Shown here piece by piece: positions 17,458 to 25,841 of a DNA stretch of 41,740 nt; within the stretch, counting starts at the first letter, position 1; each line of letters starts with the position of its first letter. The notes beneath the pieces were generated by a model. That model saw nothing but the letters and a program-made list of their open reading frames with translations, was not told the DNA's origin and did not search any database. The position numbers and the translations under genes are program-made. Origin of the DNA: Saprospiraceae bacterium (lineage in GTDB: Bacteria; Bacteroidota; Bacteroidia; Chitinophagales; Saprospiraceae). The stretch covers positions 1 to 41,740 of the forward strand of contig JABDKX010000253.1 in the NCBI GenBank assembly GCA_013001975.1, in the 5' to 3' direction.

Positions 17458-18681
17458 ATGTTTGATCTATTGATACATTACTACACTAGGACCATCTACT
17501 ACAAATCTTTTGCAGGTTTGTCAAAAGACATTTGGCTTTTAGCTACGGTCATGTTGATAAACAGATCAGGGGCTATGGTGCTTCCTTTTTTAAGCATCTA
17601 TCTGAATCAAGAATTAAATTTTGACTTATCAGATTGCGGCATCATCATGACTTGCTTTGGCGTCGGCTCAGTTGGTGGTGCTTTATTTGGAGGGTATCTA
17701 ACTGATAAGATAGGTTACTTTAAAGTGATGCTGACCAGTTTGTTTTTTACTGCTTTAGCATTTTTAGTGGTGATGTATCTTGACAGTTTTTATGAATTAT
17801 GTCTTGGGATATTTTCGATTAGTTTTATAGCAGATACTTTCAGGCCAGCTAATTTAACCGCTATAGAAGCCTTCTCAAAAAAGGAAAACCTGACGCGATC
17901 CATAGGCTTAGTTCGATTAGCCGTAAATCTTGGATATGCTTTTGGACCGTTTATGGGCGGTTACATTGCAACGATTTTAGGATATGATTTTCTCTTTATT
18001 TTTAATGCATTTTCAGTTGGTTCAGCGGGTCTCTTTTTTTTCCTGTTTTTTAAAAATAAAAGCAAAGGCTTAAGCATAGAAAAGAAACAAAGGAAAAAAA
18101 CTGAAAAGATCCCCTTGCCCTGGAACGACATACCTTATATTTCATATCTTTTTTTATTTGGTATAACCGTCATTGTTTTCTTTCAACTTATTTATATCAT
18201 TCCCTTATTTTATAAAACTGGTTTTGGTTTTAAAGAGTCCTTGGTTGGCTTACTCATGGCAGCGAACGGACTTCTAATTTTTATTATTGAAATGCCCCTT
18301 ATTTATAAAATTGAAAAACACTTTAATCCAGTTACCTTAGTTTCGTTTGGTGGTATTCTTATAGCTCTTGGTGTTTTATGCTTTGCTGTTTTTAATGACC
18401 CTATTGTCGCTTCTATAGGGTTTATTGTTTTTGCAACTTTTGGTGAGATGTTAAGTTTTCCGTTCAGCAATACATTTGCTTTGACTTTTGCTAATGATCA
18501 TAACAGAGGGAAATACATGGGACTCTATACAATGACATTCTCGATGGCTCATATTATTGCTCCAATTGGATGGTTTCAGTTTGCAGAAAACTTTGGATAT
18601 AATATGACGTGGATATTTGGGGGGGTGCTTTGTATTGTGGCTTCAATTTTTATTTATATGTATAAATTACGATCAGCTTAA
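17458..18681 (+). CDS. MFS transporter
   Basis: 407 residues, the length of a 12-helix major facilitator. The loop 2-3 signature is visible as GGYLTDKIGYFKVML (~78-92), and a charged central loop (NKSKGLSIEKKQRKKTEK, ~198-215) separates the two six-helix halves. Sequence type suggests a drug/metabolite exporter of the H+-coupled kind, but the substrate cannot be assigned. It begins 42 bases after mlaF on the same strand and may be read through from the same transcript. Confidence 0.88.
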   Translation: MFDLLIHYYTRTIYYKSFAGLSKDIWLLATVMLINRSGAMVLPFLSIYLNQELNFDLSDCGIIMTCFGVGSVGGALFGGYLTDKIGYFKVMLTSLFFTALAFLVVMYLDSFYELCLGIFSISFIADTFRPANLTAIEAFSKKENLTRSIGLVRLAVNLGYAFGPFMGGYIATILGYDFLFIFNAFSVGSAGLFFFLFFKNKSKGLSIEKKQRKKTEKIPLPWNDIPYISYLFLFGITVIVFFQLIYIIPLFYKTGFGFKESLVGLLMAANGLLIFIIEMPLIYKIEKHFNPVTLVSFGGILIALGVLCFAVFNDPIVASIGFIVFATFGEMLSFPFSNTFALTFANDHNRGKYMGLYTMTFSMAHIIAPIGWFQFAENFGYNMTWIFGGVLCIVASIFIYMYKLRSA

Positions 18682-18743
18682 TTATACTTAATAGAAAAAG
18701 TTACACCTTAGTAAATGGTAAAGAAAAGTTACTCCAGATGTGT

Positions 18744-18771
18744 CATCTCCGAAGCTTTAGCGTGTGGGATG
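18744..18771 (+). repeat. Hairpin repeat, copy 1
   Basis: CATCTC pairs with GGGATG (one G-U) around the conserved core GAAGCTTTAGCG at 18751-18762. It is followed 31 bases later by copy 2. Confidence 0.6.
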
Positions 18772-18775
18772 CACC

Positions 18776-18801
18776 ATCTCCGAAGCTTTAGCGTAGGGGA
18801 T
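18776..18801 (+). repeat. Hairpin repeat, copy 2
   Basis: ATCTCC pairs with GGGGAT (one G-U) around the same core GAAGCTTTAGCG at 18782-18793. The stem differs from copy 1 but remains paired. Confidence 0.6.
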
Positions 18802-18809
18802 AAAATGCG

Positions 18810-18839
18810 AATAGCCCAAGTTCTGTAACTCAGGCTATT
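18810..18839. terminator. Stable hairpin downstream of the MFS gene
   Basis: AATAGCC pairs with GGCTATT, and after a mismatch AGTT pairs with AACT around CTGT. No T tract follows on the plus strand, so it may protect or end the MFS transcript without being a classical terminator. Confidence 0.35.
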
Positions 18840-19161
18840 TCGACTAAGGTCTCAAAATAAGAAAACTACTTCTTTATATAGGCTCCAAAGGAGTTATTAT
18901 CAGTCAAAACATCATTTCAAATACTTAAAAACACTGTAAACACGTGTCTTTAGCGCTAAGGTAAAGCGTATTTACTCAATATTCAATTATATTAACGAAA
19001 AACTTATTAAAAAGTTCCATATATGTAAATAGTTGTGTTATAAGTTAAAATATATAACGATAAATAAATTATCATCAGAAGGAAAATCCTATAAAAACCT
19101 GATGTTTTCGTACAGATAATTGAACAATTGAAAACAAATAATACAATGGAGATATTACAAA

Positions 19162-19242
19162 ATGATTAAATTATTCATGAAACTAATGGATATTATTGCA
19201 TTGAATCCTTTAGAGAAAAATAATTATAAAACTCAAAATTAA
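19162..19242 (+). CDS. Possible 26-residue small ORF
   Basis: The frame starts MIKLFMKLMDIIALNP and ends in a polar tail (LEKNNYKTQN). The first 15 residues could form an amphipathic helix, but no ribosome binding site or promoter is evident and the region is AT-rich. A chance ORF is more likely than a gene. Confidence 0.15.
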   Translation: MIKLFMKLMDIIALNPLEKNNYKTQN

Positions 19243-19250
19243 CTACATTA

Positions 19251-19280
19251 TGAAACTTTGGGATTCTCTGTGAAACTTTG
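19251..19280 (+). repeat. Short tandem TGAAACTTTG repeat
   Basis: TGAAACTTTG occurs at 19251-19260 and 19271-19280, with a decayed third start (TGAAAT) at 19281. Such strings appear repeatedly between genes in Bacteroidota, as far as I recall; no function is known to me. Confidence 0.4.
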
Positions 19281-19326
19281 TGAAATAGCTTTCAACTGTT
19301 TATTTTTTCTACGATTGGAGCATGCC

Positions 19327-19354
19327 CATCTTCTTCGCTAAAGCTATGAAGATG
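19327..19354 (-). repeat. Hairpin repeat, copy 3, inverted
   Basis: CATCTTC pairs perfectly with GAAGATG. On the minus strand the core reads ATAGCTTTAGCGAA, a variant of the core in copies 1 and 2. Confidence 0.6.
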
Positions 19355-19356
19355 AA

Positions 19357-19385
19357 CACCTACTACGCTTAAAGCTTCGAAGGTG
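19357..19385 (-). repeat. Hairpin repeat, copy 4, touching tRNA-Leu
   Basis: CACCT pairs with AGGTG around a minus-strand core CGAAGCTTTAAGCG (one base inserted). Its outer arm overlaps the last two bases of the tRNA-Leu gene, so it would form right at the tRNA 3' end in the primary transcript. Confidence 0.55.
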
Positions 19386-19467
19386 CCCAAGGGGGGAGTC
19401 GAACCCCCACGCTCATACGAACACATGGCCCTCAACCATGCCTGTCTACCAATTCCAGCACTTGGGC
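19384..19467 (-). tRNA. tRNA-Leu, anticodon GAG
   Basis: 84 nt class II tRNA. The acceptor stem GCCCAAG/CTTGGGC is perfect, with discriminator A as expected for leucine. The anticodon stem CATGG/CCATG closes the loop TTGAGGG (anticodon GAG). A long variable arm (TGTTCGTATGAGCG region) and T arm GGGGG-TTCGACT-CCCCC follow. CCA is not encoded. Hairpin repeats lie directly downstream. Confidence 0.95.
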
Positions 19468-19558
19468 GGCTGTTTGATCTCGCAAAAGTAAATTAACTGT
19501 TTAAATAATTAAAGATATCGTAAACTATTATTGATTATAATGAGTTTGTTTTATCAAT

Positions 19559-20179
19559 ATGTACAACACTACAATAAATAGCCTGTCAAAAAAATTATCT
19601 GCAGACCTTCCAGGATGGCAGGCTCAAAAAAGAATGTCTCCTTTAAAAACAGAAAAATACAGACAGCCCACCAAGGATGCCATGCATGCTGCCGTTATGG
19701 TTCTTCTATATCCTGATCATAACCACGATCTCAACACGATTTATATAAAAAGAACCAGTCATAACATTAATGATAAACACAGTGGTCAAATAAGTTTTCC
19801 TGGTGGAAAAGCAGAGGATGGCGATTCGGATTTAATAGCAACGGCCCTTCGGGAAACACATGAGGAAATTGGTGTCAATCCTGCCAACATAAATATACTT
19901 GGTGAGTTAAGTCCTCTTTTTGTGTATGCAAGTAACTTCTATGTACAACCCGTCATTGGTTTTATAAATGAAAAGCCATCTTTTAAGCTTCAGGTTTCCG
20001 AAGTGGATTACATCATCGAAACCAGATTGAATACATTAAAGAACAAAAGTGCTGTTCAATTTAAGGATCATTTGGTAAGAGGTTTAAAATTTGAAAGCAT
20101 GCCATATTATAATTTAAATGGCGAAGTTTTATGGGGAGCAACCGCTATGATTACAGCTGAGTTTTTATCTATCCTCTAA
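19559..20179 (+). CDS. CoA pyrophosphatase-type Nudix hydrolase
   Basis: 206 residues. The Nudix box lies at ~82-106 and keeps the catalytic REXXXEE core (RETHEEIG). Just before it is the CoA-specific NuCoA motif, here KRTSHNINDKHSGQISFPGG, which marks enzymes cleaving CoA or acyl-CoA to phosphopantetheine and 3',5'-ADP (NudL/Pcd1 type). The first glutamate of the generic Nudix box is serine/aspartate here (DGDSD), as is usual for this subgroup. Cytoplasmic; likely trims oxidised or surplus CoA. Confidence 0.88.
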   Translation: MYNTTINSLSKKLSADLPGWQAQKRMSPLKTEKYRQPTKDAMHAAVMVLLYPDHNHDLNTIYIKRTSHNINDKHSGQISFPGGKAEDGDSDLIATALRETHEEIGVNPANINILGELSPLFVYASNFYVQPVIGFINEKPSFKLQVSEVDYIIETRLNTLKNKSAVQFKDHLVRGLKFESMPYYNLNGEVLWGATAMITAEFLSIL

Positions 20180-20210
20180 CACTAAGATAAAGTTTTGTAT
20201 TTTGGCTATA

Positions 20211-21248
20211 ATGTCAAAAAGCTTAGCCAATATTAGTATTGAAAAAACGATCAACAAACTGGTTATCGTTGTTAGTATTGGAATTATAGCTCACTTGGTC
20301 TTTCTCTTGATGACCAACGACAAAAACATTTTTCAATACCTTTCAAAAATAAAACTACAATACCTTTTCCTCATAATTTTATTACTATTATTTAATTGGG
20401 TGGGACATGCTACGCGACTTGTCATATGGACAAGATATTTGAAACAGCAATTGCCCTTTAAAACAACTTTCCGTATTGCTGTTTATACAGAACTAGGCGC
20501 AGCCATTACACCCACATTAGTTGGAGGAGGACCAATTAAATTAGGACTCTTAATAAAGAATGGTATCAGTACTGGTAAAGCTGGCTTCCTAACCTTATTA
20601 AATGGGATTGAAGATTTCATCATGTATTGTAGTGTATTCGCAATTGGATTTATCTATGCCAGAGAAAGTATATTTAAAATTTTAGAATCCATTTCTAATG
20701 CTATAAAAACAAAATGGGAAATTGCTGTTGGCATAATCCTGTTTTTCATTTTGCTTAATTGGTCATTGAAAAATATTTCCTTTTTAAAGAAAATAAAACT
20801 CGTCCCTATAAAATATAGGACTGGCTGGCATAATCTGAAAACAGAATTAAAGAAAGGGTGGAGAGAGATGATTGATAGTTTCAATCAAGTTAGAAAAGAT
20901 GGACTAAGATATTTCATTGTGAGCTTTATTATTTTAATCACACAATGGTTTTGTCGCTTTTCTGTTCTAGCTGTTTTGCTTTTTGCATTGGACATCGCAT
21001 TCAAACCTTTTCAAATTTATATCCAGCAATGGATGGTCTACCTTACCATGATATTTGTCCCAACACCTGGAGCAACAGGTGGTGCTGAGGCCACATTTTT
21101 TCTTCTTTTCGAAGGTGAAATACCAAAAGAACTGCTTCCACTCATCGTTTCTACCTGGCGATTCTTTCTTTATTATCTGATGTTATTCCTCGCTGTCTTC
21201 CTCATTCAATTTGTCAAATTATCAGATTCCGATACGGTTAATAGTTAG
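20211..21248 (+). CDS. LPG-synthase transmembrane domain protein (flippase-like, UPF0104)
   Basis: 345 residues from ATG 20211; a TTG at 20202 would add three. About eight hydrophobic helices. The family signature is clear: RIAVYTELGAAITPTLVGGGPIKLGLL (~85-110) and VPTPGATGGAEATFFLLF (~283-300). This is the membrane half of MprF, found alone in many bacteria and proposed to flip or handle lipids. There is no aminoacyl-transferase domain, so it does not itself lysinylate lipids. It lies 31 bases after the Nudix gene, probably in one transcript. Confidence 0.85.
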   Translation: MSKSLANISIEKTINKLVIVVSIGIIAHLVFLLMTNDKNIFQYLSKIKLQYLFLIILLLLFNWVGHATRLVIWTRYLKQQLPFKTTFRIAVYTELGAAITPTLVGGGPIKLGLLIKNGISTGKAGFLTLLNGIEDFIMYCSVFAIGFIYARESIFKILESISNAIKTKWEIAVGIILFFILLNWSLKNISFLKKIKLVPIKYRTGWHNLKTELKKGWREMIDSFNQVRKDGLRYFIVSFIILITQWFCRFSVLAVLLFALDIAFKPFQIYIQQWMVYLTMIFVPTPGATGGAEATFFLLFEGEIPKELLPLIVSTWRFFLYYLMLFLAVFLIQFVKLSDSDTVNS

Positions 21249-21340
21249 TTTCTAACGAATACTCTTTTACCAATTCATGCTGCATGATTTCGATTGATAT
21301 TGGAATTGTATTTATTATTCAAGAACTAAAATTATTTGCC

Positions 21341-22063
21341 ATGAAGAATCTAATATGTTTTTTATTCGTAGTCTTTACCAGCTCAATACTTTTTGGAAAT
21401 ACAACACCAGAACCACAATCAGTCAGTGTTATCGCATTTTCTGGACTTAAAATCAGAGCCACACCTGGTGTTGATGGAAAGGTTTTGGATGTCGTTGCCT
21501 TTGGAGAAAAAGTTGAAATTCTCGAAGACAGTGAAATCACTCAAACCATCGAATGGTTAAAAGGAAAGTGGATTAAAGTAGCATACCACAATGTTGAAGG
21601 CTATGTTTTTGATGGATTTGTAACAAAGTTTCCTATCCCTACATATGATTTCGAATTGACACAAAATGACCTGGATATTGCCTACCCTCTTTTAGCCTGG
21701 GCAGAAAATAATTTTGATGAAATCAATTCAATGGATACAATTGAAAGAGCTAACAGTATTAAAGTCATTCAATATTTAGAAGGAGGCATTCAAATTTCAA
21801 GAGAGGATACAGATTACAAATTTGAATCTGTTGTCACATTGCCGAATACAAAGATCAGTGATGGATACAATTTAGTAAAGTCAATGCTGCTAACAAAAAA
21901 CGAAAGAAAAGTTTTCGAAGACAAATCAGTTTTTATTTCTAATAGAGGAAATGAAATCGATAAAATTAAAATAGATGTTGACGCACCAATAGAAATTAAA
22001 GATATCGGTGACGGAAGCATAAAGATTAGCGTGGTTTCTTTTCATGAAGGTTGCGGTTTGTAA
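21341..22063 (+). CDS. Exported SH3-like domain protein
   Basis: 240 residues from ATG 21341, which begins a clean signal peptide (MKNLICFLFVVFTSSILFG). An in-frame ATG at 21284 would place 19 residues before the signal and is unlikely. Residues ~28-90 form a bacterial SH3 (SH3_3-like) domain: LKIRATPGVDGKVLDVVAFGEKVEI, then WIKVAYHNVEGYVFDGFV. The rest is mixed alpha/beta and not recognised. Bacterial SH3 domains often bind peptidoglycan or other wall components, so a periplasmic role is likely. A strong terminator follows. Confidence 0.72.
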   Translation: MKNLICFLFVVFTSSILFGNTTPEPQSVSVIAFSGLKIRATPGVDGKVLDVVAFGEKVEILEDSEITQTIEWLKGKWIKVAYHNVEGYVFDGFVTKFPIPTYDFELTQNDLDIAYPLLAWAENNFDEINSMDTIERANSIKVIQYLEGGIQISREDTDYKFESVVTLPNTKISDGYNLVKSMLLTKNERKVFEDKSVFISNRGNEIDKIKIDVDAPIEIKDIGDGSIKISVVSFHEGCGL

Positions 22064-22098
22064 ATAGAATCGAATTACAAACCAGATTTTACAAAATT

Positions 22099-22135
22099 AA
22101 GCTTACAGCAAAAGTGTTGTAAGCTTTTTTTATTT
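22099..22135 (+). terminator. Rho-independent terminator of the SH3 gene
   Basis: AAGCTTACAGCA (22099-22110) and TGTTGTAAGCTT (22115-22126) form 12 pairs (one G-U) around AAAG, followed by TTTTT and TATTTT. Confidence 0.85.
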
Positions 22136-22840
22136 TAAAAGCAATTGCATCACCATTGGTTTTTTTCTCACCGAGACAGGGACATGACTTTCATCTTTCA
22201 TCTCAATATAACCTCCTTCCGTTTTAATATAAGCTTTGATATGCTTCAAATTCACCAAATGGGATTGATGGACACGAATAAAGTCAGCCCCTAATGCTTC
22301 ATCATAATCCTTGAGTGTTTTGGTGACCAAAATTTTGGAACCATCATCAAGAAAAAACTGCGTATAATTTCCCATTGCTTCCAATCTCAAAATATCATTA
22401 ACATTAATACGTCGAATTTCATCGTGCGTACTTATCGAAATATAGTCTATCGATCTTTCATCTTCGGACTTATTTAAAAATGCTTTTACCTTACTAATAG
22501 ATTGCTTTAATAATTCAGGATCAATGGGTTTTAGTAAATAATCTACGGCAGAAAATTGAAATGCTTGAATAGCAAAATCTTTTGATGCTGTCGTAAACAC
22601 AACTGCAATATTTTCTTGTTCAATAATCTCTAGCAAATCAAAACCGTCGCCATCGCCCATATGAATATCTAGAAATAAAAGTTCTGGTCTGAGTTTTTTT
22701 ATCACTTTCGCTGCTTCCATAACGCCACCCGCCGTAGCTACAATTTCAATCTCATTGTTATGATACTCCAGCAAATCAGCTTTCAAGCTTTCAATCGCCA
22801 AAGTCATATCATCTATCAATATTGTTTTAATTTTTTTCAT
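22130..22840 (-). CDS. LytTR-family response regulator
   Basis: 236 residues. The receiver domain (~1-120) has Asp10/Asp11, phosphoacceptor Asp58 (LLFLDIHMGDGDG), Thr/Ser in VVFTTAS and Lys in LLKPID. The C-terminal LytTR domain (~135-236) shows ILRLEAMGNYTQFFLDDG and FIRVHQSHLVNLKHIKAY, its DNA-binding strands. It starts 3 nt after the sensor kinase gene, so the two form one operon. LytTR regulators often control envelope or secreted functions; targets are not visible. Confidence 0.92.
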   Translation of the reverse strand: MKKIKTILIDDMTLAIESLKADLLEYHNNEIEIVATAGGVMEAAKVIKKLRPELLFLDIHMGDGDGFDLLEIIEQENIAVVFTTASKDFAIQAFQFSAVDYLLKPIDPELLKQSISKVKAFLNKSEDERSIDYISISTHDEIRRINVNDILRLEAMGNYTQFFLDDGSKILVTKTLKDYDEALGADFIRVHQSHLVNLKHIKAYIKTEGGYIEMKDESHVPVSVRKKPMVMQLLLK

Positions 22841-22843
22841 TAA

Positions 22844-24724
22844 TTACTTAGGTATGTGCAAAATACATTGTGTTCCTGTTGCTTGATCATTTTCAAAAAG
22901 ATCTACATATTCAATTGGCTTCTTTTCTTTCCACTTATCTGACAATATTATTCTTTCTTTTATAATATTAACTGCATTTGAAACATGTGATTCACTTCTG
23001 TATTTTTCAGCTGCTTGTCGTCCAATTCCGTCGTCTTCTACAATAACTTTGATATAGCGACCAGCATCAGCAAAAATAATTTTCAATTGGCCCTTGCCAT
23101 TTTTGTGTTGTATACCATGTAAAATAGCATTTTCTACAAATGGTTGAATCATCATTGGCGGAATATCACCTTTCTCCAAATTATTTTCAATTGAATAATC
23201 AAACTTATCCTGTCTGATTAACTTTTCAAGCTCTAAATAAGTTTCTAAGAATCCAAGCTCTTCAGCAATACTGATTCTATCATCAAATGAAAAGTTCAAA
23301 ACTTGTCTCATTATTCTAGAAAACTTTCCGATCGCTAATCTTGCTATACTTTTTTTATCAATTGCGATCAATCCGTTAATACTGTTCATAGTATTAAAGA
23401 TAAAGTGCGGATTTAATTGTAATTGACCAAACTTCTGTTCCGTTTTGAGGAGTTGCAGCTCAAGCTTCAATGCTTTCTTTTCTATTTCAGAAATTTTATT
23501 TCTCCTATTTATTCGAATTTGAGAAAATATCAATATAAATGATAACAAAGCCATACCAGAAAAAAGGTAAAACCAAAGAGATTTAGAAATAGGTGTTTTC
23601 ACTCCATAACTTATGGCTAAAGGTTTGGTAAAATAAACATCGTTTCCGCTTCCTCTAATCAAAACCTTATTTCGACCTTCTTGTAAGTTTTTTAATAATA
23701 GTGGATTATCAAATGCTACCCATGATTTTTGACCTTCTAATAGATATTCAAACCTTATATCTTTTTTAGGGGTGAAATTTTTTTTCAGTACTATTTGAAG
23801 CTCATCGTTAATATTTAGAGTTTTTAATTTTGCCTCAGATATCAATTCATTATTGCAACGTATTTCCTGAATTTGAATCAACGGCAATTCATCATTTATA
23901 AAATCAATATTGCTTTCTATTCTATTGTCAGTTATGTACCATAACTTTTGCCATTTATCAAAAGCAAAATCAGTGACACCAACAGCGACTCTTTTTAGAA
24001 TTTGATTATTGGTATTAAAATTAAATAAGGTTTTATCGGTTGATAGAAGCCACAGATATTCGTTGGTCATCAACATTTTTATTACTCCTTTTGGAAAATT
24101 AATCCCTGGGATATAAAATCTTCTGACTTGATTATTACTTGTAAGAATCCAAAGACTTTGATTCAATGATGAAAACAATATATCATTATTCTGAAATTGA
24201 ATAAGGCCATTTGGAACAAATGGCAATGCTTGCCTTTCATTATTACAAACAAAATATAATGTGTCAGAACTGACAGCTAAAGGACTGGGAGAAATGATGG
24301 CATCAATAATTCTATCATTCACTGTTATTTCACAATGGTTATTGCCTTCATTTGTAATATATTTCAATTTAGAATTATCATAAATCAAAGCGCCTTTGTT
24401 CGTAAGTTTTATCAGCTCTTTATTTTCAAATTTCATTAGCTCTTTTAAAGAACCATATTCAATCTTATGAAATTGATTATCTAAAGTTATAATTCCATCA
24501 TGTGACAAATTATTTGCTGAGGAAACAATCTGATTTGGTTTATTGATTTTTATCAATGCCTGATCTTTCAATTGATATAGGTCGTTTTTTTGATCTTGAA
24601 TGACAATATTTCCAAGACTATCTGACCATATTTTTTCAAGCATTTGGTTATGGCGGATACCGATTTGTCCATAGATTGTCGTTACAAAGAGTAAGAAAGT
24701 GATATGGATCAATAATTTGTGCAT
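22844..24724 (-). CDS. LytS-type sensor histidine kinase with periplasmic propeller-like sensor
   Basis: 626 residues. A signal peptide (1-20) precedes a long exported region (~20-375) with repeated strand motifs such as LWILTSNNQVRRFYIPG and LWLLSTDKTLF. These suggest a shortened beta-propeller ending in a Y_Y_Y-like domain (IRFEYLLEGQKSWVAFDNP, ~323-345). One transmembrane helix follows at ~383-403, then a coiled coil. The His_kinase domain (PF06580 type) has phosphoacceptor His440 in LNPHFIFNTMNSI and the ATPase G box DDGIGRQAA. It pairs with the LytTR regulator downstream. Confidence 0.9.
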   Translation of the reverse strand: MHKLLIHITFLLFVTTIYGQIGIRHNQMLEKIWSDSLGNIVIQDQKNDLYQLKDQALIKINKPNQIVSSANNLSHDGIITLDNQFHKIEYGSLKELMKFENKELIKLTNKGALIYDNSKLKYITNEGNNHCEITVNDRIIDAIISPSPLAVSSDTLYFVCNNERQALPFVPNGLIQFQNNDILFSSLNQSLWILTSNNQVRRFYIPGINFPKGVIKMLMTNEYLWLLSTDKTLFNFNTNNQILKRVAVGVTDFAFDKWQKLWYITDNRIESNIDFINDELPLIQIQEIRCNNELISEAKLKTLNINDELQIVLKKNFTPKKDIRFEYLLEGQKSWVAFDNPLLLKNLQEGRNKVLIRGSGNDVYFTKPLAISYGVKTPISKSLWFYLFSGMALLSFILIFSQIRINRRNKISEIEKKALKLELQLLKTEQKFGQLQLNPHFIFNTMNSINGLIAIDKKSIARLAIGKFSRIMRQVLNFSFDDRISIAEELGFLETYLELEKLIRQDKFDYSIENNLEKGDIPPMMIQPFVENAILHGIQHKNGKGQLKIIFADAGRYIKVIVEDDGIGRQAAEKYRSESHVSNAVNIIKERIILSDKWKEKKPIEYVDLFENDQATGTQCILHIPK

Positions 24725-24854
24725 CTTTTTTTAAACCTTGCGATGTAAACTATTATTGTAAAGAAGGATTAAGTTATCTGAGGAAACTCTGTTCGACATT
24801 GATATATTATAAAAAATAAATATACGTAAAACATTTTATACAAATAATTTGTGA

Positions 24855-24862
24855 TATTTTTG
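24855..24862 (+). promoter_or_regulatory. Candidate TAnnTTTG (-7) box of rhomboid 2
   Basis: TATTTTTG, 57 bases before the ATG, directly downstream of an ACAAAT-A-ATTTGT palindrome at 24840-24852. No clear -33 box. Confidence 0.35.
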
Positions 24863-24919
24863 AATGATATTTTGGTTTTTACACTTTTAGGAAAACAGAT
24901 AGAATTTTAGATTCAATAT

Positions 24920-25840
24920 ATGTTTAAATCGATATTAGAAGATATAAAAGAGGTATTTCGAAGCGGTAACATGTTATCTAAAATTATCATAGTTAACATT
25001 GTTGTCTTTGTTATTGTAAGTCTTCTTTCAGCATTTGATCCAGGTGGAAACGCATCAAGCAGTTTTTCTAATGTCTTAGTTTACAAACTTTCCATACTTT
25101 CAAGTCCAAGTTTACTGATAAAACAATTCTGGTCTATTTTGACCCATATGTTTCTTCACGAAGGATTAAGACATATTTTTTGGAATATGCTTCTTCTTTA
25201 TTGGTTTGGTTCTATTGTGGGAGACTTTCTGAATGACAGACGTATTTTACCATTATATATTCTAGGTGGATTATCTGGTGGTTTCGCCTTCATCATTTTT
25301 GATTTGTATTTCCCTCAAGGAACGGGTGGCGCCGCTTATGCAATGGGTGCTTCTGCCGCTGTTACCTGTATGCTGATGGTTGCTGCAAGAACATCTCCAG
25401 ATTACAACTTGAATTTATTATTGATCGGCACTGTAAAGTTAAAATATGTAGCAATCTTCGTATTATTTATTGATTTAATCACAATAGGACAAGGTACAAA
25501 TTCAGGTGGTGCAGCTGGCCATATTGGTGGTGCTATTTTTGGGTCGCTGTATGTTTATTTTTTACAAAAAGGAACAGACCTTACTGATCCACTACAAAGA
25601 TTGTTTTCAAGGTTTTCAGGAGACTATATCCCTAAAAGAAAAATGACCCCACGCTCTACATTTACCGTTTTTAAAAATGATGGAAAATCAGATTCTAAAT
25701 CATCTAAAAAAGGCAGTAAATCAGGTTTTTCCAAACAAGAAGAACTGGATCGCATTTTAGATAAAATAAATGATAAAGGCTACGACAAATTAACTGCTGA
25801 AGAAAAAGAGTTCTTGTATCAAGCGAGTAAGAAAAAATAG
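24920..25840 (+). CDS. Rhomboid family intramembrane serine protease 2
   Basis: 306 residues. The dyad is Ser145 in MGASAAV and His201 in AAGHIGGAIFG, with HIFWN (His85, Asn89) as the oxyanion element. The second residue after the serine is alanine where most rhomboids have glycine (GASA rather than GxSG). Beyond the core, a basic, lysine/serine-rich cytoplasmic tail (~235-306) is unusual for the family, contains KSDSKSSKKGSKSGFSK and ends in a helical segment. The EEP-hydrolase gene starts 2 bases after the stop, so the two are one operon. Confidence 0.9.
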   Translation: MFKSILEDIKEVFRSGNMLSKIIIVNIVVFVIVSLLSAFDPGGNASSSFSNVLVYKLSILSSPSLLIKQFWSILTHMFLHEGLRHIFWNMLLLYWFGSIVGDFLNDRRILPLYILGGLSGGFAFIIFDLYFPQGTGGAAYAMGASAAVTCMLMVAARTSPDYNLNLLLIGTVKLKYVAIFVLFIDLITIGQGTNSGGAAGHIGGAIFGSLYVYFLQKGTDLTDPLQRLFSRFSGDYIPKRKMTPRSTFTVFKNDGKSDSKSSKKGSKSGFSKQEELDRILDKINDKGYDKLTAEEKEFLYQASKKK

Positions 25841-25841
25841 C

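Larger units (their letters stand above)
18840..19320. other. Gene-poor AT-rich stretch
   Basis: No convincing gene. A 26-codon ORF at 19162-19242 and a tandem TGAAACTTTG repeat at 19251-19280 are the only structures I see. Confidence 0.4.

Noticed and set aside
19251-19300. TGAAACTTTG repeats as a tRNA attachment site
   Set aside because: They do not match the tRNA-Leu 3' end, and there is no integrase or island nearby.
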